Assembly: GCA_947445035.1 (NCBI GenBank)
Contig: CANFCK010000023.1
Coordinates: 1-64,000 of the forward strand
Direction: 5' to 3'
DNA from: Deltaproteobacteria bacterium
GTDB lineage: Bacteria; Myxococcota_A; UBA796; SXON01
DNA: 64,000 nt
Within the stretch, counting starts at the first letter, position 1. Every line of letters starts with the position of its first letter. The notes under the pieces were generated by a model. It was given only the letters and a program-made list of their open reading frames with translations. It did not search any database and was not told the origin of the DNA. The position numbers were made by a program, and so were the translations under genes. This document shows, one piece after another, positions 26,457 to 35,488 of this stretch.

Positions 26457-27761
26457 TCAGTACGCCGCCGCCTTCAGCACGTTGGCGGGACTCGGATCGT
26501 GCTGAAAGGCCGACAGCAGCGTCGCGCCAGGGGAACGCCCGCTGGCAATCTGGGCCTCCAGCGGGTCCAGGAGGGACGCATCCTCGCCAATGGCGCGCAG
26601 GCCCGCGCGGGCCAGGCCGCTGAGCTCAGCACCCCAGCTCGCCAACGAACGGCCGCCCCATTCCGCCGCCAGGCCTTCACGCGCCGCCAGCGCAAACCCC
26701 GCCTCCCGCACGTGCCCGCCGGCCGCTGAAAACGCGAGCCCCAGCCGCCGCGTGTCCTCGAGCGCTCCGTAGAGACAGCCCGCCCACAGCGCGCAGAACG
26801 CCACCGCGAGGTCCAACGGCACGGCGTCGGCGCTGCGGATTTCGAGGGTGCGCTTCACCCGGACTTCCGGAAAAACGCTGGTCTGGTGCAACGCCCAGTC
26901 GGCCGCAGTCGGAAAAGAACCTTCAAGCCCATCCGACATCCACTGCCGGAACGTGGCGCCACCACTGGGGAACCAGGCGCCGCCTCGCTCGAGGAACATC
27001 ATCGGCGTGTCAAGCAGGTAGGTGACCCAGCCCTGGTGGCTGTAGCCGTCACGCACTTGGGTGGGGAAGCCGGACCGGCGTGGGTCTACCCGGCTCCAGA
27101 TGTGGCCACGGTAGCTCATCCATCCGGTGTTGCGTCCCTCGGCCAAGGGTGAGTTGGCGAAGAGCGCCATGTTGAGCGGCGCGAGGTCCAGCGAAGTATG
27201 GAACTTGCGAGCGCAGTCTTCCTCACTGTCAAAGTCGAGGTTCACCTGCACACAACTGGTGCCCTTCATCATCCAGTGCGCGAGGTCTCCATGCGCGGGC
27301 AAGAAGTCGCGCATCATCGCGTAGCGGCCCTTGGGCACAAAGGCGATCTCGTCGATCTTCGCGTAAGGGGTCAGCCCGCAGGCCGTCCAGTGGAGGTCGT
27401 GGCCCTCGGCCAATTCATAGAGCAGGGCACGGTTGCGACGAACCTCCGCCGCGAGGTCGCCGAGACGGCGGAAGGGGGCCCCGCTGAGCTCCACCTGCCC
27501 GCCGGGCTCCAGGGTGATCGACGCGCCTTCGCCCGCGAGCTCGACCAGATGCGGACCCTCGTGTTTTTCTTTCCAGCCCAGTCGCCGGTTGAGCTGCTCC
27601 AGGATCCAGCGAATGCCGTCCGGGTCGTGATATCCAACCGCACGGCCATCGCCGCGGACCACGGCGCGTTCGTACTCCCCGCCGATGAGCCAGCGTTCGC
27701 GCGGGGCGTGGTGGGCGTGGTAACTCTTAAGGAGATCGGCGGGTGTGAGACGGTCAGCCAT
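26457..27761 (-). CDS. gshA: Glutamate-cysteine ligase, plant/proteobacterial type
   Basis: 434 residues from the ATG at 27761 (MADRLTPADLLKSYHAHHAP). Recognised by IGGEYERAVV, EGASITLEPGGQVELSGAP near residue 90, YAMMRDFLPAHGDLAHWMMK then GTSCVQVNLDFDSEEDCARK near 165-195, and ANSPLAEGRNTGWMSYRGHIW. These match the GCS2/plant-type glutamate-cysteine ligases, which form gamma-glutamylcysteine from Glu, Cys and ATP, the first step of glutathione synthesis. No gshB is in the window. The start is 53 bp from that of a divergent thioredoxin-like gene; a longer frame to 27797 would add 12 residues without family support. Confidence 0.9.
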   Translation of the reverse strand: MADRLTPADLLKSYHAHHAPRERWLIGGEYERAVVRGDGRAVGYHDPDGIRWILEQLNRRLGWKEKHEGPHLVELAGEGASITLEPGGQVELSGAPFRRLGDLAAEVRRNRALLYELAEGHDLHWTACGLTPYAKIDEIAFVPKGRYAMMRDFLPAHGDLAHWMMKGTSCVQVNLDFDSEEDCARKFHTSLDLAPLNMALFANSPLAEGRNTGWMSYRGHIWSRVDPRRSGFPTQVRDGYSHQGWVTYLLDTPMMFLERGGAWFPSGGATFRQWMSDGLEGSFPTAADWALHQTSVFPEVRVKRTLEIRSADAVPLDLAVAFCALWAGCLYGALEDTRRLGLAFSAAGGHVREAGFALAAREGLAAEWGGRSLASWGAELSGLARAGLRAIGEDASLLDPLEAQIASGRSPGATLLSAFQHDPSPANVLKAAAY

Positions 27762-27813
27762 GGCAGGCCGCGTCACCCGCGCCAGCCGCCCCGTCAACGG
27801 ATATGCTCGTCAG

Positions 27814-28377
27814 ATGTTGTTCTGGACGCTGACCGCGTGCATCCCGGTGCTCACCACCCCCGGCGAGCCGGTGTCGACCGAGTATGTCAAGCCCGACAAC
27901 GCTTGGCCCGCAGCGGACTCCGTGCCCCGGCTCGAAGCCGAAGGCTATGCGGTAGGCGAGCTGGTGGAGCACGAGCTGGCGCTCGACCAGAACGGGCAGG
28001 CGGTGGACTTCTGGCAGTTCTACGGCAACGTCTGGGTGCTCGACGTCTCGACCATCTGGTGTGACCCGTGCCAGCGCATGGCGAGTACGCTCCAGGCCAC
28101 AGCGGACGAGTACAAAGCTGACGGTTTTGTCTATGTCACCGTGCTCGCCGAGGACCTCGAGGGCGCCGTGCCGGACGAGGCGGATCTCGACTTTTGGGCC
28201 GACACCTTTGGCATCGTCGACCAGCCAATCCTCGAGGACAGCGCAGGCTTCACCACGCCGCTGACGGGCGGACAGTTTCCGCTGCTCCTGGTGGTGGGGC
28301 GTGATCTGCGGGTGACCGCCAGGGTCGCCATCGCGGAGGACGCGCTCTTGCGCGAGGCCATCGAGGACGCGCTCTGA
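27814..28377 (+). CDS. TlpA/thioredoxin-like lipoprotein
   Basis: 187 residues from the ATG at 27814: MLFWTLTACIPVLTTPGEP, a short signal peptide with lipobox LTAC. The thioredoxin fold has the active site WCDPC in VLDVSTIWCDPCQRM, preceded by a strand set and followed by the cis-Pro region GGQFPLLLVVGRD. Tethered outside the cytoplasm, it would reduce or oxidise disulfides or carry electrons, as for TlpA/ResA relatives. The stop TGA overlaps the likely start of the next gene by four bases. Confidence 0.85.
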   Translation: MLFWTLTACIPVLTTPGEPVSTEYVKPDNAWPAADSVPRLEAEGYAVGELVEHELALDQNGQAVDFWQFYGNVWVLDVSTIWCDPCQRMASTLQATADEYKADGFVYVTVLAEDLEGAVPDEADLDFWADTFGIVDQPILEDSAGFTTPLTGGQFPLLLVVGRDLRVTARVAIAEDALLREAIEDAL

Positions 28378-30929
28378 GCCTCGGGGGCATCCTCGCGCTC
28401 TGGTGCCTCCCGGCGTTCGCCGATCCGCTGGACGCTTTGGATCCAGCCGCACGGGGCATTTACGCCCGCGCGGAAGAGCAGGAGACGGCGGGGCGGTTTG
28501 CGACGGCGGCCAGCTTCTACCGGTTGGTCCTGGGCAACGATCCCGCGTTCGTACCCGCGCTCCTCGGCCTGGGGCGCTCCCTTGAGGCCCAGGGGGACCT
28601 CGTCGGCGCCGAGGCGCTTTACCGGGGCGCGCCGGGCGAGCCCGACGTCATCGAAGCCCTGGCCACTCTTTTGGAGGCCACGCGCCCCGACGAGGCGCTC
28701 AGCGCCTGGCGAGACGTGCAGAGCGTGCGTTTGGGCGATCCGACGCCGTACTTGCATCAGACGCGGCTCCTGGTGCGGCTGAACGAGCTTCAGGACGCGG
28801 AGTCCACCTGGGCGACGTACTTGACGCTGTTGCAGGCCGCAGAGCCGGACGGGCCGACCCTTTTGGCGCTGGTGGACGCGGCGCCCGCGCGAGCAGAGCC
28901 GCTCCTTCGCGAGTATCTGTCGGCGTTCCCGGAGGGTGCCGCGGCCACACGTGCCCGCGAACGCCTGGAACGCCTGGAGTTGGAAGCGGCCGCCGCGCTC
29001 ATCGATCTCGGCGCCGATGAGCCGCTGAGCCCGAACCTCGTCGTCCTCGCAACCCGCGTGGAAGCGGCGCTGGCTCGTGGAGAGGTCGAGTCGGCACGGG
29101 CGCTGGGGGCCGAGTTGACCGCGCGCGCTCCGGGATCTTCGGTCGCGCACGGCCACTACGCCGATGCCCTCTTGGCGGCGGGCGCCTGGGCCGAAGCCGA
29201 GGTGCAGGCGAACATCGCGCGCCGGCTGAGCCCCGACGACGCGGGGACGCGGGCGCGGCTGGGGCGCCTGCTTGCCGACGGGTACGGCGGTCGTCGTGAT
29301 AAAGAAGCGTTGGTGGAGCTGCTGGCCGCGTTTCGTCTCCGTCCCGGCGACGCGGCGCTGCGTTTTCGGCTCGCCTCCGTCCAGCAAAGCACAGGCCTCT
29401 TCGAGGACGCGCGCGCTTCCTACGCGGCGGTGCTGGCGGCGGAGCCCGAGGGCGAGTGGGCGCGCGACGCCGAGGCCAAGCTCACCGCGCTGGGTCGCGC
29501 GGCACCAGAGCTGCCGGCAAGTGCCGTCCAGGTGGCCCCGCCGGTGTCCGAGGCGGCCGCACGACACTGGCGCCTCGCCCGCGCGCTGCACGAACGTGGC
29601 CGCCGCCCAGCGGCGCTCGCCGAGCTGGAGCTGGCGCTCGCCGAAGAGCCCGCTAGCCCCCGTCTCCTCAACGATCGGGCCGCCTTCGCCATCGAGGACC
29701 GCCTGCCCGTAGAGGCGGTCGCGTGGTGGAAGCGCTCTCTCGACGCCGAGCCGAACCAGCCCGACCTGTGGGTGAACCTAGCTCGTGAGGCCGGTGACCG
29801 GGACGAGCGGCGCCGCTGCCTCTCCCGCGCCGCCGAGCTCGGTGATGCCGATGCGCACTACCTCTTGGCCCGGCTCGCCCACGACCTGGGCGACTGGGGC
29901 ACCACGGAGTCCGAGCTGGCGGCCTACGCGGCGATGGCGTCACCCCGCTCGGCCTACCAGCAGGCGGCGGCGGTGATGGCCGGCGAGGCCGCGGCGAGGC
30001 GCCGGGGCTTGTGGGGCTTGACGACGGCGGTCGTGCTGGGGCTCTTCGGCGCCCCCGCCGCCTGGGTCTGGCGCCGACGCTCGGGCCGTACGTTGGCCGA
30101 ACTGCTGGCGGCCGTCCCCGAAAGCTGGAACGAAGCGGCGCGGCTTTTGGCGGGCATCCGCCACGAGGTGCTGAAACACAACACCACCGTCCTCCCGGTC
30201 GTCGCCGACGCGCTCGAGGCCGGCGACGCCCGCCCCTGGGAGGCGCTCTCGGCGCGGCTACCGGAGCTCGCTGACAAACTCGGCGTGTACGTCGATGCGC
30301 TCGTGGCGCTGGGGCACGGCCGGGGCGTGCGGCTCACCCCTCATCGCGACCCGACCCTCGGTCCACTCCTGCGCGCGTTTTCACGGCTCCGCCGGCTCCG
30401 TCACCCTGATGCTGCCGAGCTTCGATCGCTGAGTCGCATCGTAAACGAAGAGGTGTACGGAGAGCTCGGCCGACTGGTGCGCGAGATCTGCGTGTTGACC
30501 GTGGACGAGCCGCTGGTGCGGGAGGTGTACGAGCGCGTCGCCGCGGAGCCGGGCTTCGCCGGGACCCCCTTGCCGGAGCTGTGGGTGACCGGTGAGCCGC
30601 TCCAACTGCGCCTCTTCCGCCCCGACCTCGAAGACATCCTCGCCAACCTCCTCCGCAACGCGCTCTCCGCCGGGGCCACGACGCTGGCCGTCGCGCTGGT
30701 CGAGACCGAAGACGAGGTGACGGGCCACGTCCTTGCCGAGTTGGCGGTGGTCGACGATGCGCCCGGCGCGCTGACCAACGCGATGATCCGCAGCCGCTTC
30801 ATCGGCCGGGGTCTAGGCCTCGCGGTGGACCTCACCAATCGCCATGGCGGCAACATTCGCGTGGACGCGACGGCCGCGGGTGCCAAGGCCGTCGTCGTTC
30901 AGTTCCAGTTGGTCGAAGGCGGGGAGTAG
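28374..30929 (+). CDS. TPR-containing transmembrane histidine-kinase-like protein
   Basis: About 851 residues if started at the CTG at 28374, whose CTGA overlaps the preceding stop; the first standard start is the TTG at 28437. I prefer the longer form because its first residues, LSLGGILALWCLPAFADP, are a signal peptide. Many TPR-like helix pairs follow (for example FATAASFYRLVLGNDPAFVP, ALLGLGRSLEAQGDLVGAEA). A transmembrane segment lies near 545-562 (GLTTAVVLGLFGAPAAWVW). The cytoplasmic end has a possible phospho-acceptor His in GIRHEVLKHNTTVLP, an N-box in EDILANLLRNALSAGA and G-boxes in VVDDAPG and GRGLGLAVDLTNRHGG. A signal peptide is needed to place the TPRs outside and the ATPase inside. 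No response regulator is adjacent. Confidence 0.75.
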   Translation: MSLGGILALWCLPAFADPLDALDPAARGIYARAEEQETAGRFATAASFYRLVLGNDPAFVPALLGLGRSLEAQGDLVGAEALYRGAPGEPDVIEALATLLEATRPDEALSAWRDVQSVRLGDPTPYLHQTRLLVRLNELQDAESTWATYLTLLQAAEPDGPTLLALVDAAPARAEPLLREYLSAFPEGAAATRARERLERLELEAAAALIDLGADEPLSPNLVVLATRVEAALARGEVESARALGAELTARAPGSSVAHGHYADALLAAGAWAEAEVQANIARRLSPDDAGTRARLGRLLADGYGGRRDKEALVELLAAFRLRPGDAALRFRLASVQQSTGLFEDARASYAAVLAAEPEGEWARDAEAKLTALGRAAPELPASAVQVAPPVSEAAARHWRLARALHERGRRPAALAELELALAEEPASPRLLNDRAAFAIEDRLPVEAVAWWKRSLDAEPNQPDLWVNLAREAGDRDERRRCLSRAAELGDADAHYLLARLAHDLGDWGTTESELAAYAAMASPRSAYQQAAAVMAGEAAARRRGLWGLTTAVVLGLFGAPAAWVWRRRSGRTLAELLAAVPESWNEAARLLAGIRHEVLKHNTTVLPVVADALEAGDARPWEALSARLPELADKLGVYVDALVALGHGRGVRLTPHRDPTLGPLLRAFSRLRRLRHPDAAELRSLSRIVNEEVYGELGRLVREICVLTVDEPLVREVYERVAAEPGFAGTPLPELWVTGEPLQLRLFRPDLEDILANLLRNALSAGATTLAVALVETEDEVTGHVLAELAVVDDAPGALTNAMIRSRFIGRGLGLAVDLTNRHGGNIRVDATAAGAKAVVVQFQLVEGGE

Positions 30930-30943
30930 CGCCTGGCGCTTAC
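30926..30943. terminator. Hairpin spanning the stop codons of two convergent genes
   Basis: AGCGCC (30928-30933), one base, GGCGCT (30935-30940): inverted arms that include the last bases of the kinase-like gene's TAG and the first base of the facing lipoprotein gene's stop (TTA on this strand at 30940-30942). In practice the stem would be AGCGC with a 3-nt loop. Confidence 0.4.
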
Positions 30944-32538
30944 GGGCAGCCGTCGATTCCCGAGCAGTCGGGGTCGTCGCAGTCGGTCAGGCCGTCGAGG
31001 TCGTTGTCGAAGGTGTCGGCGCACGTCGTTTCGACGCACGTCGGGAACGTTGCGCAGTCGCTGTCGTCGCAGTCGATGAGGCCGTCGGCGTCGTCATCCA
31101 GGCCGTCGGCGCAGCGCACTTCGGTGGTGGTCGCGGCGCAGATCGGGGCCGCCGCGCAGTCGGGGTCGTCGCAGTCGGTGAGCCCGTCGCCGTCGTCGTC
31201 GAGGCCGTCGGAACACGCCCCCTCGCTGGGTGGTGGTCCACAGCCGGGGTCCGCCGAACAGTCCGGGTCGTCGCAGTCGGTGAGCCCGTCGCCGTCGTCG
31301 TCGAGGCTGTCGGAGCAATAGACTTCGCTGGCGCCGGCGGTGCAGGAGGGATCGGCGGTGCACGTGCTGTCGTCGCAGTCGGCGTCGGCGTTGCAGTCGT
31401 TGTCGAAGCCGTCGTCGCAGACCTCGGCCTCGCCGGGGTTGCGGTCGGCGTTGATGTCGTCGCAGTCTCCGCCGGTGCTGATGTAGTCCGCCCCGGGAGA
31501 GGTGCAGGCGAGGGTGACGCTGGCCACGTCTCCGTAGGTGTCGCCGTCGGCGTCCACGAACCAGCTGAGCTCCACGGCCTCGTCCACGACACCGTTGCAG
31601 TTCTGGTCGACGCCGTCGCAGACCTCGACGGCGGTGGGGTTGATGGAGGCGTCCCCGTCGTTGCAGTCCACGCTGTTGGCCGCGCCGCCGGGAGGCAGCG
31701 TGCAGGCGTAGAGCGGGGCGGCGATGTCGCCGAAGGTGTCGGCGTCGGCATCGGCGTAGAACTCGGTCTGGACGCCCTCGTCGATGTCGCCGTTGCAGTT
31801 CTGGTCGACCTCGTCGCAGACCTCGATCGCGTCCGGCGAGATGGTGGGGTCGGCGTCGTTGCAGTCCTGACAGGCGATGAACCCGTCGGCGTCGGCATCA
31901 TCGTCGCCCACGGACCCGTCGCAGTTGGTGTCTTCCTCGACGTCGCAGGCTTCTTCGGCGCCGGGGTACGTCAACGCGTCGTCGTCGTTGCAGTCGGTGC
32001 CGACGGTGACGTAGCCAGGGGGGATCTCGCAGCTGTCCTTCACGGTGTCGGCGTCGCCGTACCCGTCGCGATCGGTGTCGGCGTAGTAGGTGTCCATGTC
32101 GACGGCATCCTTGTCGGATTCGCCATCGCAGTCGTTGTCCTGCCCGTCGCAGACCTCGGGGTTGCCGGGGAACTTCAACGCGTCGGCGTCGTCGCAGTCG
32201 AGACTCGCGGGGGAGCCGTCGCCGTCGGCGTCCGGATCGCAGGTGCAGGCGGGGTCTGCGCAGTCGGCGAGTTCGTTGCCGTCTTCGTCGCCGATGGTGG
32301 CGCAGTCTTCGGTCAGGACGCACGCGTCATCGGCAGCGCAGTCGGTGTCGGTGCAGTCGATGGCCCCGTCCCCGTCGTCGTCGGCGGTGTTGGTGCAGTC
32401 TTCGGCGGAGCCCGAGTCGGTGGGGTTCCCACAACTGCCATCGGTGTCCTGATCGCTGGCGCCGGCGCAGGGGTCATCGTCTGTCGTGCAGCCGGCGAAC
32501 GTCAGAAGGAGGAGGGCGGCGAGGAGGGAGCGAAGCAT
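30940..32538 (-). CDS. MopE-like lipoprotein with Asp/Cys metal-binding repeats
   Basis: 532 residues, MLRSLLAALLLLTFAGCTT: signal peptide with lipobox FAGC. The mature protein is almost wholly repeats of two kinds. One is ~45-residue units of the MopE putative metal-binding motif (DCDDADALKFPGNPEVCDGQ then DNDCDGESD; EVCDGVDQNCNGVVDEAV), with DADGDTYGD spacers. Near the C-terminus are shorter units DGLDDDGDGLTDCDDPDC. Cysteines are paired, so both disulfides and Ca/other metal binding are expected. MopE is a copper-binding surface protein of methanotrophs; homologous repeats are common in myxobacterial surface proteins and I do not infer copper here. Confidence 0.82.
   Translation of the reverse strand: MLRSLLAALLLLTFAGCTTDDDPCAGASDQDTDGSCGNPTDSGSAEDCTNTADDDGDGAIDCTDTDCAADDACVLTEDCATIGDEDGNELADCADPACTCDPDADGDGSPASLDCDDADALKFPGNPEVCDGQDNDCDGESDKDAVDMDTYYADTDRDGYGDADTVKDSCEIPPGYVTVGTDCNDDDALTYPGAEEACDVEEDTNCDGSVGDDDADADGFIACQDCNDADPTISPDAIEVCDEVDQNCNGDIDEGVQTEFYADADADTFGDIAAPLYACTLPPGGAANSVDCNDGDASINPTAVEVCDGVDQNCNGVVDEAVELSWFVDADGDTYGDVASVTLACTSPGADYISTGGDCDDINADRNPGEAEVCDDGFDNDCNADADCDDSTCTADPSCTAGASEVYCSDSLDDDGDGLTDCDDPDCSADPGCGPPPSEGACSDGLDDDGDGLTDCDDPDCAAAPICAATTTEVRCADGLDDDADGLIDCDDSDCATFPTCVETTCADTFDNDLDGLTDCDDPDCSGIDGCP
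31163..31307. repeat. Duplicated 43-bp blocks in the MopE-like gene
   Basis: 31163-31205 and 31265-31307 are identical over 43 bp, with a 102-bp period. They encode the DDDGDGLTDCDDPDC unit, and more diverged copies flank them. The identity at nucleotide level points to recent duplication or conversion. Confidence 0.85.
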
Positions 32539-32619
32539 GGTGGCGGACCTGGAAAGCGGGCGCAGTCTACCCCGGTCCGACCCACACCGCAGAGAGGTTC
32601 AGAGTTAGATCGGGCTGCC

Positions 32620-33834
32620 ATGCTCGCAAACCCTCTGCGTCTGCCCTGCGGGGCCTCTCTCCCCAACCGCATCGCCAAATCGGCGATGAGCGAGGACCTC
32701 GCCGGGCCGGGCCACCTGCCCGATGGCGCCCTGCTTGCGCTGTACTCGCGCTGGGCACGAAGCGGCGCCGGGCTGCTCGTCACCGGCAACGTGATGGTGG
32801 ATCGCACCGCGCTGGGTGAGCCGCACAACGTGGTGATCGAGCCGGGCGCGCCGGTTGCGCCTCTGGCAGCTTGGGCAACGGCAGCGCAGGCTGGCGGCGC
32901 GCAGGTTTGGCCGCAGCTGAATCACCCGGGTCGCCAGAGCCCTCGGTTCTTGTCACCCGTTCCGGTCGCCCCGTCGGCCGTTGCATTGGCGATCCCCGGG
33001 GTGTTCGCGGTGCCGCGCGCCCTCATCGGGCCCGAAATCCTTGATATCATCGACCGCTTTGCCGCCGCCGCCCGCCTGTGTCAACAAGCCGGCTTCGATG
33101 GGGTTCAGGTGCACGGCGCGCATGGCTACCTGGTGTCGCAGTTCTTGTCACCCCTGGCCAATCTACGGGAGGACGAGTGGGGAGGGGACCCCGAGCGGCG
33201 GCGCCGCTTCCTGATCGAGGTGGTGCGCGCCATCCGCGCTGCGGTCGGCCCGACCTTCCCGATTGGCGTGAAGCTCAACTCTGCGGACTTCCAGCGCGGC
33301 GGCTTTGACGAGGCCGAATCGATGGCGGTGGTGGAGGTTTTGGAGGCCGAGGGGGTGGACCTCTTGGAGATCAGCGGCGGCACCTACGAACGCCCCGCGG
33401 TGACCGGCATCCTGGAGGAGCAGCGGGCGTCGACCGTGGCGCGCGAGGCCTACTTCTTGGCGTACGCGCGCCGCGTGCGATCGCGCACCCGGATGCCCTT
33501 GATGCTGACCGGCGGTTTCCGCACCGCCGCGGGGATGGCCGCCGCCGTGGAAGGCGGCGCCGTCGACGTCGTGGGCCTGGCGCGGCCCATGGCGCTGCAG
33601 CCGGAGTTGCCGCGCGGGATCCTCGACGGCAGCATCGCTGAAAGCAAGGTGGCGCCGCTCCGATCGGGCATCAAGGCGGCGGACGCGCTTTTGGAGATCG
33701 CGTGGTACTCCTGGCAGCTCAAGCGCATGTCGTTAGGCAAGGAGCCGGACCCTGGGGTGTGGCCGTGGGCCGTGCTGGGGCACACCGCCTGGGACATGCT
33801 GCGGGCGCCAGGTGCCACGTGGCGGGCTCCCTGA
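32620..33834 (+). CDS. Old yellow enzyme-family NADH:flavin oxidoreductase
   Basis: 404 residues from the ATG at 32620 (MLANPLRLPCGASLPNRIAK); the long open frame upstream is antisense to the MopE-like gene. It has the single TIM barrel only: SLPNRIAKSAMSEDLAG, WPQLNHPGRQSPRF, AGFDGVQVHGAHGYLVSQFL, LREDEWGGDPERRRRFLIE and MLTGGFRTAAGM. The HGAHGYL motif holds the substrate-activating residues. The C-terminal ~60 residues replace the Fe-S/NAD domains of the longer homologue at 11521. Such stand-alone members reduce activated C=C bonds with NAD(P)H. Substrate unknown. Confidence 0.88.
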   Translation: MLANPLRLPCGASLPNRIAKSAMSEDLAGPGHLPDGALLALYSRWARSGAGLLVTGNVMVDRTALGEPHNVVIEPGAPVAPLAAWATAAQAGGAQVWPQLNHPGRQSPRFLSPVPVAPSAVALAIPGVFAVPRALIGPEILDIIDRFAAAARLCQQAGFDGVQVHGAHGYLVSQFLSPLANLREDEWGGDPERRRRFLIEVVRAIRAAVGPTFPIGVKLNSADFQRGGFDEAESMAVVEVLEAEGVDLLEISGGTYERPAVTGILEEQRASTVAREAYFLAYARRVRSRTRMPLMLTGGFRTAAGMAAAVEGGAVDVVGLARPMALQPELPRGILDGSIAESKVAPLRSGIKAADALLEIAWYSWQLKRMSLGKEPDPGVWPWAVLGHTAWDMLRAPGATWRAP

Positions 33835-33910
33835 CGACTACGCGCCGCGCGATGCGGTCCTGGCCCTTTCTGGCGCAGGCGAAGAGCGCCCGAGCATCGC
33901 CCTACCGCGC

Positions 33911-34609
33911 TTAGTAATACTTCTCGAAGTGCACGTGCTTCCTGTCGAAGCCCGCCGCGGTCAGGATCGCCCGCCCCTCGTCGATCATCGGGCCGTTGCC
34001 GCAAAGGTACACGTGGGCGCTGGTGTCAGGCGTCGCGTCGGCAAGGCGCTGGGTGATGCGACCCTTGAACCCGGTCCACGCCGGTGACGGGCGCGACAGG
34101 CACAGCGTGTACTGGAAGTCGGGGAGGGTCGCCACGAGGCGGTCGAGGTGGTCCACCGCGAACACATCCTCTTCGTCGCGCACGCCGAAGAGCAGCCGAA
34201 AGCTACGCGAATCCCCGGCGCGCGCGGCCTCCTCCAACATCGAGCGGTACGGGGCGAGGCCTGTGCCGGTGCCCAAGAACCAGAAGGGCCCTGGCGCGTC
34301 GGCCAGGGTGAAGACGCCGAACGGACCGCGAAAGGCCATCCGGTCGCCAGGTCGCGACACGCGGAGATATTCGCTGGCGGCGCCGCCTTCAAGGAGCTTG
34401 ATCGCCAGGTCCAGGCGCGAGGGGTCGAGCGGGTCGGAGTAGACCGAGTACGAACGCTCGCCGGCCGGCTTGGCGCCGGGCACCGCCAGATTCACGAACT
34501 GCCCAGGTCGGAAGGGGATCGCTTCGTCGAGCAAAAAGTGGTAGACGTTGGTGTCGCGGGCGACGGGGGTGATCTCGGTCAGGGTCGCGATGCTCTCGAT
34601 GCGGGCCAT
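33911..34609 (-). CDS. Ferredoxin-NADP+ reductase-like flavoprotein
   Basis: 232 residues. FAD-binding beta-barrel with RSYSVYSDP (residues ~50-58) and the preceding FRPGQFVNLAVPG. The NADP-binding domain has FLGTGTGLAPYRSMLEEA, RLLFGVRDEEDVF and VYLCGNGPMIDEGR; it ends with HFEKYY, an aromatic terminus stacking on FAD as in bacterial FNRs. It transfers electrons between NADPH and ferredoxin or flavodoxin in the cytoplasm. It converges with the old yellow enzyme gene (76-bp gap) and might serve other redox enzymes of the window, such as the Rieske oxygenase, but that is a guess. Confidence 0.88.
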   Translation of the reverse strand: MARIESIATLTEITPVARDTNVYHFLLDEAIPFRPGQFVNLAVPGAKPAGERSYSVYSDPLDPSRLDLAIKLLEGGAASEYLRVSRPGDRMAFRGPFGVFTLADAPGPFWFLGTGTGLAPYRSMLEEAARAGDSRSFRLLFGVRDEEDVFAVDHLDRLVATLPDFQYTLCLSRPSPAWTGFKGRITQRLADATPDTSAHVYLCGNGPMIDEGRAILTAAGFDRKHVHFEKYY

Positions 34610-34681
34610 GCGCGCGATGCTACACGTTGTGGCGGCGGTGGTCTACCGTACCGAAGCGGGCTGAATCGTGGAGCGGTCTGC

Positions 34682-35479
34682 CTACCCCAAAAGCGCCGGC
34701 TCCCATAGCTCCAGCTTGTTGCCTTCGGGGTCCCACGCCCAGGCGAAGCGCCCGTAGTCGTCGCCGCCGCGCTCGGTGCGGACGCCGGCGGTCATCAGGC
34801 GGGCGAGCACCGCGTCCAGATCGGGCACGCGGAAGTTGACACGCCCGGTGCGGACGGCCGGAAGCGGGCTCTCAGCCTGGAAAAGCGCAAAGGTCGTGGT
34901 GGCCTTCCGCCCCGCCGGCGCCCGATCGGCAGACGGCAGCTCGATGCCGCGGGCGCTGCCCCAGTTTTGGAGTTCCAGACCAAAGTGGAGCGTGTACCAG
35001 GCGGCGAGCGCATCGACGTCGTCCGCGTACAAGAACGCGCCGCCGAGACCCTGAACCTGCGGCGGTTCTGGTGCGGGCTCGCCGAGACCGAGCGCGCCGA
35101 GCAGCGCCTCCGGAGGGTCGATGATGCGCCGGGTGCGGACGTCAAAGAAGCTGCCGGTCAGCTCGGCCGAGGCGCGAAGCTTGCCAGCCGCGTCCACAAG
35201 GCGCTGGGTCGCGGCGAAGCGGCGCGGACCGGTTCGGCGGAAGCTGGACTCGACCCCGACGGTGTCACCGAGGCGGACCTCGCGCCTGAACTTGAGATCG
35301 ATCTCGAGGATGACGGGGCTGACGCCGAGGGCGGCAAGCTCATCCCAAGAAGCGCCCGTCTCGGTGAGCACTGCCCACCGCGCGGCCTCGAAAATCGCGA
35401 GGTAGGCGGCGTTGTTGAGGTGGCCGAGGATGTCGATCTGCTCTGGCTGGATGACCACCGGATGGGTGAAGACGCGCAT
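34682..35479 (-). CDS. Fusion of hotdog acyl-CoA thioesterase and VOC (glyoxalase-like) domain
   Basis: 265 residues with two domains. Residues 1-~125 form a 4HBT hotdog domain: QIDILGHLNNAAYLAIFEAA with the Asp/Gly-His-x-Asn pattern of YbgC/FadM thioesterases, then LKFRREVRLGDTVGVES. Residues ~140-262 form a VOC domain: FLYADDVDALAAWYTLHFGL and VNFRVPDLDAVLARLMTAG, closing with DPEGNKLELWEP. Thioesterase and VOC domains are normally separate; together they suggest an enzyme acting on an acyl group and a bound metabolite, or two linked functions. No partner is obvious nearby. Confidence 0.82.
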   Translation of the reverse strand: MRVFTHPVVIQPEQIDILGHLNNAAYLAIFEAARWAVLTETGASWDELAALGVSPVILEIDLKFRREVRLGDTVGVESSFRRTGPRRFAATQRLVDAAGKLRASAELTGSFFDVRTRRIIDPPEALLGALGLGEPAPEPPQVQGLGGAFLYADDVDALAAWYTLHFGLELQNWGSARGIELPSADRAPAGRKATTTFALFQAESPLPAVRTGRVNFRVPDLDAVLARLMTAGVRTERGGDDYGRFAWAWDPEGNKLELWEPALLG

Positions 35480-35488
35480 CGACGGCGG

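Noticed and set aside
30844..32619. Very long open frame (Val/Gly/Ala-rich) on the plus strand running into the second old yellow enzyme gene
   Set aside because: It is antisense to the MopE-like gene: GAC/GTC codons of the Asp repeats read as Val/Gly on the other strand. Only the part from 32620 on is coding.
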